Below, piece by piece: positions 8,672 through 17,468 of a stretch of 64,000 nucleotides of DNA. Numbering within the stretch: position 1 is the stretch's first letter; each line of letters starts with the position of its first letter. The stretch comes from Streptomyces himalayensis subsp. himalayensis (lineage in GTDB: Bacteria > Actinomycetota > Actinomycetes > Streptomycetales > Streptomycetaceae): assembly GCF_013778455.1 (NCBI RefSeq), contig NZ_JACEHE010000002.1:434001-498000 (forward strand). The letters run 5' to 3'. A program made the translations under genes and the position numbers. The notes below the pieces were generated by a model. The model saw nothing but the letters and a program-made list of their open reading frames with translations, was not told the origin of the DNA and did no database searches.

Positions 8672-10102
8672 ATGAGCACGAACACGTCGACGCACCACAC
8701 GTCAACGATCGGCGCCATCGGCGCGCCCAGCCGGCGCAACACCGAACTCGCACTGCTGGTGTTCGCCGTCGTCATCCCGGTGTTCGCCTACGCCAACGTC
8801 GGCCTGGCCATCAATGACGAGGTACCGACCGGGCTGATGGGCTACGGCCTGGGCCTCGGCCTCCTGGCCGGCGTCGGCCATCTCGTCGTACGGAAGTTCG
8901 CGCCGTACGCGGACCCGCTGATGCTGCCACTGGCGACGCTGCTGAACGGACTCGGGCTCGTCGCCATCTGGCGCCTCGACCAGTCCGAGCTGCTGCAGTC
9001 GATCAAGCAGGCCGGCACGGCCGCGCCCCGGCAGCTGATGTACACGGCGATGGGCATCGCGCTGTTCATCGTGGTGCTGATCTTCCTCAAGGACCACCGC
9101 GTCCTGCAGCGCTACACCTACATCTCCATGGTCGGCGCGCTCTTCCTGCTGCTACTGCCGCTGGTGCCGGGACTCGGCCAGAACATCTACGGCGCGAGGA
9201 TCTGGATCTCGGTCGCCGGATTCTCCATCCAACCCGGTGAGTTCGCGAAGATCGTGCTCGCGATCTTCTTCGCCGGCTATCTGATGGTGAAGCGCGACGC
9301 CCTCGCCCTCGCCAGCCGCCGCTTCATAGGTCTGTACCTGCCGCGCGGCCGCGACCTCGGACCGATCCTCGTCGTCTGGGCGATGTCGATCCTCATCCTG
9401 GTCTTCGAGACCGACCTCGGTACGTCGCTGCTGTTCTTCGGAATGTTCGTCATCATGCTGTACGTCGCCACCGAGCGGACCAGCTGGATCGTCTTCGGTC
9501 TGCTGATGTCCGTGGTCGGCGCCGTCGGCGTGGCGTCCTTCGAACCGCACATCCAGCAGCGCGTCGACGCCTGGCTCGACCCGATGCGCGAGTACACGCT
9601 CAGCCGGCAGGGGGTCGCCGGTCACTCCGAGCAGGCGATGCAGGCGCTGTGGGCGTTCGGCTCCGGCGGCACGCTGGGCACCGGATGGGGCCAGGGGCAC
9701 TCCGAGCTCATCCGGTTCGCCGCCAACTCCGACTTCATCCTCGCCACCTTCGGCGAGGAGCTGGGCCTGGCCGGCGTCATGGCGCTCCTGCTGCTGTACG
9801 CCCTGATCGTGGAGCGCGGCGTGCGCACCGCCCTCGCCGCCCGCGACCCGTTCGGCAAGCTGCTCGCCATCGGGCTGTCCGGCGCCTTCGCCCTCCAGGT
9901 CTTCGTGGTCGCCGGCGGCGTCATGGGCCTGATCCCGCTGACCGGTATGACGATGCCGTTCCTGGCGTACGGCGGTTCCTCCGTCATCGCCAACTGGGCC
10001 CTCATCGGCATCCTGTTGCGCATCAGCGACACCGCCCGGCGACCGGCGCCCGCCCCCGCTCCGAACCCCGACGCCGAGATGACCCAGGTGGTCCGCCCGT
10101 GA
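8672..10102 (+). CDS. FtsW/RodA/SpoVE-family peptidoglycan polymerase
   Basis: 476 residues, a polytopic membrane protein with about twelve predicted helices. SEDS family marks are present: QPGEFAKI, ETDLGTSLL, FGEELGLAG and the C-terminal GGSSVIANWALIG block. SEDS proteins polymerise glycan strands with a class B PBP. Here that partner is the next gene, whose GTG overlaps this stop by 4 bases (GTGA), implying translational coupling. Its pairing with PknB favours an elongation or sporulation role rather than the division-cluster FtsW. ATG at 8672. Confidence 0.93.
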   Translation: MSTNTSTHHTSTIGAIGAPSRRNTELALLVFAVVIPVFAYANVGLAINDEVPTGLMGYGLGLGLLAGVGHLVVRKFAPYADPLMLPLATLLNGLGLVAIWRLDQSELLQSIKQAGTAAPRQLMYTAMGIALFIVVLIFLKDHRVLQRYTYISMVGALFLLLLPLVPGLGQNIYGARIWISVAGFSIQPGEFAKIVLAIFFAGYLMVKRDALALASRRFIGLYLPRGRDLGPILVVWAMSILILVFETDLGTSLLFFGMFVIMLYVATERTSWIVFGLLMSVVGAVGVASFEPHIQQRVDAWLDPMREYTLSRQGVAGHSEQAMQALWAFGSGGTLGTGWGQGHSELIRFAANSDFILATFGEELGLAGVMALLLLYALIVERGVRTALAARDPFGKLLAIGLSGAFALQVFVVAGGVMGLIPLTGMTMPFLAYGGSSVIANWALIGILLRISDTARRPAPAPAPNPDAEMTQVVRP

Positions 10103-11547
10103 ACAAGCCCCTGCGCCGGATCGCGATCTTCTGCGGACTCCTCGTCCTCGCCCTGCTCATCCGCGACAACTGGCTGCAGTACGTCCAGGCGGACGCACTG
10201 CAGTCCGACAAGAACAACCGCCGCGTCACCATCGAGCGCTATGCCTCTCCGCGCGGCGACATCATCGTCGACGGCAAGTCCATCACCGACTCCGTCGAGA
10301 CGACCGGGACTGACCTCAACTACAAGCGGACGTACAAGAACGGGGAGATGTGGGCCCCCGTCACCGGGTTCGCCTCCCAGATCGTCGGCACCAGCCAGCT
10401 CGAGGGCGTCGAGGACGGCATCCTCACCGGCAACGACGACAGGCTGTTCTTCCGCAACACCCTCGACATGATCACGGGTAAGAAGAAGGAGGGCGGCAAC
10501 GTCGTCACCACCCTCAGCGCCGCCGCCCAGAAGGCGGCCTTCGAGGGCCTGGGCAGCAAGAAGGGTGCCGTCGCCGCCATCGACCCGTCCACCGGCGCGA
10601 TCCTGGCGCTCGCCTCCACGCCCTCCTACGACCCGTCGGTCTTCGCGGGCCTCAACGACGGCGACAAGTTCGACAAGCTCGACAAGGACGCGGACAAGCC
10701 GATGCTCAACCGCGCCCTCCGCGAGACCTACCCGCCCGGCTCCACCTTCAAGGTGGTCACGGCCGCCGCGGCGCTGGAGAACGGCGAGGTCACGGACATC
10801 GACGCCAAGACCGACTCCCCGGACCCCTGGCCGCTGCCGCTGTCCACCGACAAGCTCACCAACGAGCACGGCGAATGCCTGAACGCGACGCTGCGCGTGG
10901 CCCTGCGGGACTCCTGCAACACGGTCTTCGGCAAGCTCAGCGACGACGTCGGCAACAAGAAGATGATCGAGCAGGCCGAGAAGTTCGGCTTCAACGAGGA
11001 GCAGTTCGTCCCGGTCCGCGCCGTCGAGAGCGTCTACCCCGAGGACAACCGGCCGCAGAACGCCATGGGCGGCATCGGCCAGGCCTCCAACCGCGCCACG
11101 CCGCTCCAGATGGCCATGGTCGCCGCGGCCGTCGCCAACGACGGCACGCTCATGGAGCCGTACATGGTCGACAAGCTCCAGGCGCCGAGCCTCGACACCA
11201 TCGAGCAGCACACGCCGAAGAAGCTGAGCGAGCCGATCTCGAAGGAGAACGCGCAGAAGCTGCAGTCGATGATGGAGACCGTCGTCAGCGAGGGCACGGG
11301 AACCAACGCCCAGATCCCCGGCGTCACCGTCGGCGGCAAGACCGGTACCGCGCAGCACGGCCTCAACAACAGCGAGAAGCCCTACGCCTGGTTCATCTCG
11401 TACGCGAAGACCAGCGAGGGCTCCCCGGTGGCCGTGGCCGTCGTCGTCGAGGACGGCAGCGCCAACCGTGACGACATCTCTGGTGGCGGTCTGGCCGCCC
11501 CCATCGCCAAGGCCGTGATGCAGGCAGTGATCGACAGAAAGAAGTGA
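10099..11547 (+). CDS. pbpA: Penicillin-binding protein (PbpA type transpeptidase)
   Basis: 482 residues. An N-terminal membrane anchor (about 6-22, IAIFCGLLVLALLI) is followed by a PBP dimer-like region and the transpeptidase domain. Catalytic motifs are intact: STFK (Ser215, Lys218), SCN (Ser272) and KTGTA (Lys414). It cross-links peptidoglycan outside the membrane and partners the SEDS protein encoded just before it. GTG at 10099 overlaps the previous stop (GTGA). It is the likely target of beta-lactams in this locus. Confidence 0.95.
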   Translation: MNKPLRRIAIFCGLLVLALLIRDNWLQYVQADALQSDKNNRRVTIERYASPRGDIIVDGKSITDSVETTGTDLNYKRTYKNGEMWAPVTGFASQIVGTSQLEGVEDGILTGNDDRLFFRNTLDMITGKKKEGGNVVTTLSAAAQKAAFEGLGSKKGAVAAIDPSTGAILALASTPSYDPSVFAGLNDGDKFDKLDKDADKPMLNRALRETYPPGSTFKVVTAAAALENGEVTDIDAKTDSPDPWPLPLSTDKLTNEHGECLNATLRVALRDSCNTVFGKLSDDVGNKKMIEQAEKFGFNEEQFVPVRAVESVYPEDNRPQNAMGGIGQASNRATPLQMAMVAAAVANDGTLMEPYMVDKLQAPSLDTIEQHTPKKLSEPISKENAQKLQSMMETVVSEGTGTNAQIPGVTVGGKTGTAQHGLNNSEKPYAWFISYAKTSEGSPVAVAVVVEDGSANRDDISGGGLAAPIAKAVMQAVIDRKK

Positions 11548-11717
11548 ACCCGGTCACGTCGCCTTCACAACGGTGCACGTTGCGATACCGGTCCTGTATC
11601 GGGTGACGTTCTCGGCCAGGTCAAGCACGGCGAGCCAGGTACGGTATGCCCGGACAGCACACCGCCGGACCACACGTGGGTGCGGTCGGGACCGACGGAG
11701 AGGGCTGGTAGGTAGCT

Positions 11718-13712
11718 ATGGAAGAGCCGCGTCGCCTCGGCGGCCGGTACGAGCTGGGCCAGGTGCTCGGCCGTGGTGGCATGGCCGAGGTGTACCTCGC
11801 GCATGACACCCGGCTCGGCCGCACCGTGGCGGTGAAGACGCTGCGGGTCGACCTCGCGCGCGATCCGTCCTTCCAGGCCCGCTTCCGCCGGGAGGCCCAG
11901 TCGGCCGCCTCGCTCAACCACCCGGCGATCGTCGCGGTGTACGACACGGGCGAGGACTACGTCGACGGGGTCTCGATCCCGTACATCGTGATGGAGTACG
12001 TCGACGGGTCGACGCTGAGGGAGCTCCTGCACTCCGGGCGCAAGCTGCTGCCCGAGCGCGCCATGGAGATGACCATCGGCATCCTCCAGGCCCTCGAGTA
12101 CTCGCACCGCAACGGCATCGTCCACCGCGACATCAAACCGGCCAACGTCATGCTGACGCGCAACGGCCAGGTCAAGGTGATGGACTTCGGCATCGCCCGT
12201 GCGATGGGTGATTCCGGAATGACGATGACGCAGACCGCCGCCGTCATCGGCACCGCCCAGTACCTCTCCCCGGAGCAGGCCAAGGGCGAGCAGGTCGACG
12301 CCCGCTCCGACCTGTACTCGACGGGCTGCCTGCTGTACGAGCTGCTGACCGTCCGGCCCCCGTTCGTGGGCGACTCGCCGGTCGCGGTCGCGTACCAGCA
12401 CGTACGGGAGGAGGCGCAGCCGCCGAGCGTCTTCGACCCCGAGATCACGCCCGAGATGGACGCCATCGTCCTGCGGGCACTGGTCAAGGACCCCGACTAC
12501 CGCTACCAGTCCGCCGACGAGATGCGCGCCGACATCGAGGCCTGCCTCGACGGCCAGCCCGTCGCGGCCACGGCGGCCCTCGGCGCGGTCGGCTACGGCG
12601 GCCACCCGGACGACCAGCAGACCGCGATGCTGCGCCCGCAGCACGGCGCCGGCCAGACGTCGATGATGCCGCCCGTGAACCCCGACGACGGCTACGGCTA
12701 CGACGAGCGCCCGGACCGCCGCCGCCAGAAGAAGAGCAACACCTCCACAATTCTGCTGGTGGTGGCCGGCCTGCTGGTGCTGGTCGGGGCGATCCTGATC
12801 GGGAAGTGGGCGTTCAGCAGCACCGACGCCGGCAACGAACCGTTCAAGGCCCCGAACTTCGTCGGTGAGACGAAGAGCGACGCCGAGAAGATGGCGACGA
12901 ACGTCGATCTGAAGCTGGACATCACGCAGGAGGAGTGCGAGAACCAGCCGAAGGGCAACGTCTGCAGCCAGGACCCGAAGGCCGGCACCCAGGTCAACAA
13001 GGGCGACACCGTCTCGCTGGTCGTGTCCAAGGGTGCGCCGAAGGTCGCCGTGCCCGACGTGCAGGGCCTGACGTTCGTCAAGGCCGAGGCCCAGCTCGAG
13101 AAGAAGGGCTTCGAGGTCGAGAAGAAGACCGAGGAGTCCGACCGAGAGCCGGGCATCGTCATCGACCAGAACCCCGCAGGCGACACCGAGGTGGAGCAGG
13201 GCAGCACCATCACCCTCACCGTCGCCGAGGAGAAGGAGCAGGTCACGGTCCCCGACGTGACCGGCAAGACCTGCGACGAGGCCAAGCAGCAGATGGAGGC
13301 CAGCGACCTCACGGGCAACTGCACCGATGTCGACAGCACCACCGTCGAGGTGGGCAAGGTCATCCAGACGATCCCGGCGAAGGGCAGCTCGGTCGACCCC
13401 GGCTCGGCGGTGACCATCCAGATCGCCAAGGCCCCCGCGCAGGAGGTGGTCGCGGTCCCGACCGTGACCCAGATGTCGCTCAAGGACGCCAAGAAGGCCC
13501 TCGCAGACGTGGGCCTGCAGCCCGGCTCGATCAGCGGCTCCCAGGACGACAACGCCATCGTTCTCGCCCAGGACCCGCAGCCTGGCAGCCAGGTCGCCAA
13601 GGGCACCCCGGTCAACCTGGTCGCCGCGGACCAGGGCGGCAACGGCGAAAACGGCAACGGAGGCTTCTTCGGAGGCCCGACGGGCACGGCCACCCGCGAC
13701 GAGGAGTACTGA
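11718..13712 (+). CDS. pknB: PknB: Ser/Thr protein kinase with four PASTA domains
   Basis: 664 residues. The kinase domain spans ~11-275 with the Gly-rich loop GRGGMAEVY, Lys40 in VAVKTL, Glu59, the HRDIKPANV catalytic loop (Asp ~138) and DFG. The linker leads to one membrane helix (~343-365) and four extracellular PASTA repeats (~375-650) that bind muropeptides or lipid II. The gene ends the fhaA-to-pknB operon; a 170-base gap after pbpA may hold an extra promoter. The kinase likely phosphorylates FHA partners and wall enzymes. The last residues are Gly/Asn-rich. A perfect hairpin follows the stop. Confidence 0.96.
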   Translation: MEEPRRLGGRYELGQVLGRGGMAEVYLAHDTRLGRTVAVKTLRVDLARDPSFQARFRREAQSAASLNHPAIVAVYDTGEDYVDGVSIPYIVMEYVDGSTLRELLHSGRKLLPERAMEMTIGILQALEYSHRNGIVHRDIKPANVMLTRNGQVKVMDFGIARAMGDSGMTMTQTAAVIGTAQYLSPEQAKGEQVDARSDLYSTGCLLYELLTVRPPFVGDSPVAVAYQHVREEAQPPSVFDPEITPEMDAIVLRALVKDPDYRYQSADEMRADIEACLDGQPVAATAALGAVGYGGHPDDQQTAMLRPQHGAGQTSMMPPVNPDDGYGYDERPDRRRQKKSNTSTILLVVAGLLVLVGAILIGKWAFSSTDAGNEPFKAPNFVGETKSDAEKMATNVDLKLDITQEECENQPKGNVCSQDPKAGTQVNKGDTVSLVVSKGAPKVAVPDVQGLTFVKAEAQLEKKGFEVEKKTEESDREPGIVIDQNPAGDTEVEQGSTITLTVAEEKEQVTVPDVTGKTCDEAKQQMEASDLTGNCTDVDSTTVEVGKVIQTIPAKGSSVDPGSAVTIQIAKAPAQEVVAVPTVTQMSLKDAKKALADVGLQPGSISGSQDDNAIVLAQDPQPGSQVAKGTPVNLVAADQGGNGENGNGGFFGGPTGTATRDEEY

Positions 13713-13752
13713 CCCTCCTCAGCACCGCCTGAACGCCCGCACAGGGCGCCTA

Positions 13753-13792
13753 CGGACGCCGCCGGCTAGCGCAGCTCAGCCGGCGGCGTCCG
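13753..13792 (+). terminator. Hairpin terminator after pknB
   Basis: A perfect 15-base inverted repeat (CGGACGCCGCCGGCT, complement at 13778-13792) with a 10-base loop, followed by CTTGTTGT. Its right arm and loop coincide with the sortase 3'-end remnant, suggesting a terminator once shared by pknB and a convergent sortase gene. Confidence 0.85.
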
Positions 13793-13822
13793 CTTGTTGT
13801 CGACGTCCTCTGCACGCACCAG
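13766..13822 (-). pseudogene. Remnant of a sortase 3' end (direct repeat copy 1)
   Basis: On the minus strand this segment ends in RTPPAELR and a TAG stop. The intact sortase at 15107 ends in the same eight residues. Aligned base by base with 15107-15163, 45 of the first 57 positions match, without gaps. No sortase catalytic region precedes it. It looks like the tail of a displaced or deleted sortase gene, or the outer copy of a target duplication made when the nuclease gene arrived. Confidence 0.75.
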
Positions 13823-13985
13823 TCGACCGGACTCACGGACTCCCTCCCGCCGACGCTGGACACCCACCCGCATCCCAGTCGTGTCTTCATATTTCACGAC
13901 TCGTTGAGCGGATGGCTGGGTTATGAGCGCTGTGCCGCTCGGGCCGCGCCAGCGACCCCACGCGAGTAGAAGAAGGAGACCGAGC

Positions 13986-15008
13986 GTGATCAACGAAACA
14001 GCTCTGCTGGAGTCGAAATCCCTGCGCGACAGCGTGCTGGACCGCACGGAAGTGCTCGACAGGGTAAAAGCACTGTCACTGCTGCCAGACGGCATGCATG
14101 TGACGACGGCGATGGTTGCCGCGTACTTCCAGGTCGGCATCAAGGCAATCGAATCTCTGGTGGTCGACCACCGGGAGGAGATGACTGCCAACGGGTACCG
14201 CGTTTTGACAGGTCCAGAACTGACCTCCTTCAAGGAGGTCTGTCAGATCCAGTCCCGTACACGAGCCATCGCGGTTTACTCCCGCCGCGCCGTCCTCAAC
14301 ATCGCCATGTTGCTCCGTGACAGGGAAGTCGCACGTCAGGTGCGTACCTACCTGCTCGACATGGAGTACCTGGTCCGCACGCAGCCTGTGGACAACTCCG
14401 TCGACAGCCACTCCAGTGCCCTCGACACCCGCATCGACCAGCGCATCACACACATCCTCGGCAAGACCATCGTCCCGATGTTCAACGCCCTGATCGAGAG
14501 CTCCGGCGAGCACCGCCGCGAGCTCATCGCACTCCGCGAGGACATCGAAGCCGTAGAGCGCAAGCTGTGCTGGCACCACCGGCGCATCAGCGCCTTGGAA
14601 GGAGAAACGCCAGCGGACGACGTCAGGGCGTCCATCCAGTCCATGACGTGGCAGGCCTTCGAGCACCACGTCGCCGACCTGCTGCGTCGTGACGGCTGCA
14701 CAGACGTCGTCGTACGGAAGGCCCGCAATGACCGCGGCATCGACATCAGCGCACGCACAGCTGACGGGCGTACGGTGGCCGTCCAGTGCAAGAACCGCAC
14801 CGGCCGCTGGTCCGTTCCAAGTGCCGACATGCAGAAGTTCGCGGGCGCCGCACGCGCCATCGACCGCGTCGATATTGCCCTGTTCGTCGCCACCTGCAAC
14901 TTCAGCCCGGAGGCTCGAGCAATCGCCGATCTGAGCGGGGTCATCACCGTGGCCCGCGACGAGTTGGAGGCATGGAGCGCCGGCGTGCGACTCAAGGCAC
15001 TGCGGTAG
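13986..15008 (+). CDS. Antirepressor-like protein fused to an Mrr-type restriction nuclease domain
   Basis: 340 residues. Residues ~15-135 resemble N-terminal regions of phage antirepressor/KilA-N-like proteins (LPDGMHVTTAMVAAYFQVG, then RAVLNIAMLLRDREVARQV). The middle (~145-205) is helical. The C-terminal ~120 residues match the Mrr-type PD-(D/E)xK fold: Glu226 in WQAFEHHV, Asp253 in GIDISA, then Gln267-x-Lys269 in VAVQCKNR. All catalytic positions are present. GTG at 13986 has AGAAGGAG ahead of it. Codon use looks less GC-rich than its neighbours. It sits alone between pknB and the sortases, with sortase-tail repeats on both sides and its own terminator. Likely a modification-dependent or phage-defence nuclease; the target is unknown. 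Confidence 0.8.
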   Translation: MINETALLESKSLRDSVLDRTEVLDRVKALSLLPDGMHVTTAMVAAYFQVGIKAIESLVVDHREEMTANGYRVLTGPELTSFKEVCQIQSRTRAIAVYSRRAVLNIAMLLRDREVARQVRTYLLDMEYLVRTQPVDNSVDSHSSALDTRIDQRITHILGKTIVPMFNALIESSGEHRRELIALREDIEAVERKLCWHHRRISALEGETPADDVRASIQSMTWQAFEHHVADLLRRDGCTDVVVRKARNDRGIDISARTADGRTVAVQCKNRTGRWSVPSADMQKFAGAARAIDRVDIALFVATCNFSPEARAIADLSGVITVARDELEAWSAGVRLKALR

Positions 15009-15022
15009 GCACCACATAAGGA

Positions 15023-15063
15023 GAGGCCCGAAGCCGCAAGTCGTAGTTGCGGCTTCGGGCCTC
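15023..15063 (+). terminator. Hairpin terminator of the nuclease gene
   Basis: A perfect 17-base stem (GAGGCCCGAAGCCGCAA and complement) with a 7-base loop, starting 14 bases after the stop codon. Confidence 0.9.
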
Positions 15064-15073
15064 CGTCATCCTA

Positions 15074-15106
15074 GGTGACTGGGGTCCTACCAGGACCCCA
15101 GTCACC
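15074..15106 (-). terminator. Hairpin immediately after sortase stop
   Basis: GGTGACTGGGGTCCT and its exact complement are separated by three bases. The hairpin abuts the sortase stop codon (15107-15109). Probably the minus-strand terminator of the sortase block; with the previous hairpin it insulates the convergent nuclease gene. Confidence 0.8.
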
Positions 15107-15841
15107 TCAGCGCAACTCAGCCGGCGGCGTCCTCTCGCTGTCGACCTTCTCGACGCGCTCCAGCTCGCCCCACACGATGTAGCGGTACGTGGACGTGTAC
15201 ACGGGCGTGCAGGTCGTCAGCGTGATGTAGCGGCCCGCCTTCTTCACGCCCGACTCCTTGGGGACCTGGCTCAGGACCTTCACGTTGTACTTCGAGGTCT
15301 CGGGCAGGACCGCGTACGCCTTGTACACGTACCACTTGTCCTTGGTCTCGAAGACGATCGCGTCGCCCTTTTTGATCTTGTCGATGTTGTGGAACTTCGC
15401 GCCGTGCCCGTCGCGGTGCGCGGCCAGCGAGAAGTTGCCCTTGGCGTCCTGAGGCAGGGCGGACTTCACCGGGTCCGTGTAATAGCCGGCGACGCCGTCG
15501 TTCAGGACCTTCGGGGAGGTGCCCTTCTTGACGAGCACCTCGCCGTTCTTCATCGCCGGTACGTGCAGGAAGCCGATGCCGTCCTTGGTGTCCAGGGCGC
15601 CCGGGCCGGTGTCCTTCGACCAGGTGTCCCGCACCTTGTTGCCCTCTTTGTCCGCGGCACGGTCCGCGACGACGTTGGTCCACCACAGCGAGTAGACGAC
15701 GAAGAGGCCGAGGACGAGGCCCGCGGTGATGAGGAGCTCACCGAAGACGCTGACCGCTGTGGCGATGCGGCCCGAGGCCCGGCGTCGTCGTGCGGGCGCG
15801 GGCGCCCCGGTGCGCTCGTCGCGGTCGGTCGTGGCTACCAC
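15107..15841 (-). CDS. srtE: Class E sortase
   Basis: 244 residues. One N-terminal membrane helix (about 33-55) and an extracytoplasmic sortase domain with His142, Cys211 in ITLTTC and Arg220 in TYRYIVWG, the three catalytic residues. Class E sortases of Streptomyces attach LAxTG proteins, including long chaplins, to peptidoglycan and are needed for aerial hyphae. GTG at 15841. It is the last gene of a minus-strand block with a second, larger sortase 127 bases upstream. Its last codons (RTPPAELR) are duplicated beyond the nuclease gene. Confidence 0.93.
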   Translation of the reverse strand: MVATTDRDERTGAPAPARRRRASGRIATAVSVFGELLITAGLVLGLFVVYSLWWTNVVADRAADKEGNKVRDTWSKDTGPGALDTKDGIGFLHVPAMKNGEVLVKKGTSPKVLNDGVAGYYTDPVKSALPQDAKGNFSLAAHRDGHGAKFHNIDKIKKGDAIVFETKDKWYVYKAYAVLPETSKYNVKVLSQVPKESGVKKAGRYITLTTCTPVYTSTYRYIVWGELERVEKVDSERTPPAELR

Positions 15842-15968
15842 TGATCTGCCCCGTCTGTATCAGGTGCTGGTGAAGGCAACTCGTGTGTCTGCTGCGGCGC
15901 ATGCATCATCGCCTACGCATCGGTCGGCTGCGCATGCGGTGCTGGTACGTCGGCCACGGCCCCCTCGG

Positions 15969-17468
15969 CTACTCGACGAGCGCATCGGGCTTCCCCTTGC
16001 TGCGCGGCCGTTCCTCGACCATCTTGCCCCAGACGATCATCCGGTAGGTACTGGTGAATTCTGGGGTGCACGTGGTGAGGGTGATGTAGCGGCCCGGCTT
16101 GGTGAAGCCGGACCCCGGGGGGATCGGGTCGAGGACGCTCGTGTTCTTCGGAGAGGTCACCGGGAGGATGCTCGCCATCTTGTAGACGTAGTACGCGTCC
16201 TGGGTCTCCACCACGATCGGGTCGCCGGGCTGGAGGCGGTTGATGTACCGGAACGGCTCGCCGTGTGTGTTGCGGTGCCCGGCCACTCCGAAGTTGCCCG
16301 TCTTGGCGCTCGGCATCGCCGTCGGGATGCTGTCCTTGCCGTAGTGGCCGGCCATGCCGCGGTCGAGGACCGTCTGCTTGTCGATGCCCTCGGCGATCGG
16401 CACGACGACGTCCAGCTTGGGGATGTGCATGATCGCGAAGCCCTGGCCCGGCTCGAACACCCCCGGGTTCCGCTTTCCGTTCGCCCAGTCGTCCTTCAGG
16501 GTGTGGGCCGCGTCATCGGTCTGCTGATGGGCGCGGATGTTCGTCCACCACAGCTGGTACGTGACGAAGAGCAGCATCAGTACGCCGGTGGTGATGAACA
16601 CCTCTCCAAGGGCACGGCTGGCCAGCACCGCCGGGCTCGGCTTCCGGGCCCGCTCCGCCCGGCGCGCCTCGAGCCGGGTGAGGGGCTTGGACGCGGCCTC
16701 GGCTGCGTCGCCCGATGCCCCCTGGGAGGCTGCTTCCTGGGAGGTGGTCCGGGAGGCCGCCGAATGCCGGCCGCCTCCGCGTTTGGCGGCGCGGCGGCGG
16801 GCCGCCCGGCCCTCTGCGGGAGGCGGGGCGGCAGTGGCTCCGGCCGTTGCCCCCTGTGCGCTCCCCGCCGAGAGCGCGCCGTCGGCCCCACCGGTCGCAG
16901 CTAGGCGCGTGTCCTCCGTGCGCAGTCCCACCGTCTCGTCGTCGAGGACCGGACGCGGGTGCGGGATGCGCAGGCCCACGGTCTCGCCATCGGCGCCCAC
17001 AGACGCGCCGTCGTTCAGCGGTAAAACCGGTCCGGCGGCAGCAGCGGGAGTGGCGCGCGGAGACGGGGCCGGAGCCGCGGCCGAGGGGTCCTGCGGCCCC
17101 GTATAGGGCCGGGCGTACCCCTCCTGCCCGTACGAGGCCGCCTGCTCCTCGTACGAGGGCTGAGAGGGCACCTCCTGCGACCCGTGCCAGTCGCTCGCGT
17201 ACCCCAGTGGGTCGTCTCCCGAGGCATGCCGCTCCTGCCGGCCCGCGGACGGCGGTTCCGGGCTCTGCGCTACGCGGAACCACGGGGACGAATGGGATTC
17301 ACCACGAAGCGCCTGCTGCCCCGGCAACGGATCGCTCAGCGGGTCGGCCAGCTGATCCACGGCCGCCTCGAACGCGTCGGCGCCGTCGTACGCCTGGGCG
17401 CCCCCGTACGCGTACTCGTCGTACTCGTCGTACGGGGCACCGTCGCGCTCGGGGCGCAGCGCCGTCAC
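15969..17468 (-). CDS. srtE: Class E sortase with long disordered N-terminal extension
   Basis: 499 residues, about twice the usual length. Residues ~1-270 are low-complexity (Asp/Tyr/Gly, then Pro/Ala/Glu-rich, with repeated TVGLR motifs). A basic stretch leads to the membrane helix (~295-317) and the sortase domain: His398 in VAGHRNTHG, Cys467 in ITLTTC and Arg476. The extension would lie in the cytoplasm. GTG at 17468 overlaps the pabA stop (GTGA). The frame extends further upstream, but that part is inside pabA. Same block as two other sortases. Confidence 0.92.
   Translation of the reverse strand: MTALRPERDGAPYDEYDEYAYGGAQAYDGADAFEAAVDQLADPLSDPLPGQQALRGESHSSPWFRVAQSPEPPSAGRQERHASGDDPLGYASDWHGSQEVPSQPSYEEQAASYGQEGYARPYTGPQDPSAAAPAPSPRATPAAAAGPVLPLNDGASVGADGETVGLRIPHPRPVLDDETVGLRTEDTRLAATGGADGALSAGSAQGATAGATAAPPPAEGRAARRRAAKRGGGRHSAASRTTSQEAASQGASGDAAEAASKPLTRLEARRAERARKPSPAVLASRALGEVFITTGVLMLLFVTYQLWWTNIRAHQQTDDAAHTLKDDWANGKRNPGVFEPGQGFAIMHIPKLDVVVPIAEGIDKQTVLDRGMAGHYGKDSIPTAMPSAKTGNFGVAGHRNTHGEPFRYINRLQPGDPIVVETQDAYYVYKMASILPVTSPKNTSVLDPIPPGSGFTKPGRYITLTTCTPEFTSTYRMIVWGKMVEERPRSKGKPDALVE

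Noticed and set aside
13766..14233. 155-codon minus-strand frame as an intact gene
   Set aside because: Only the last ~18 codons resemble a sortase tail; the rest is antisense to the nuclease gene, so only the remnant is annotated.
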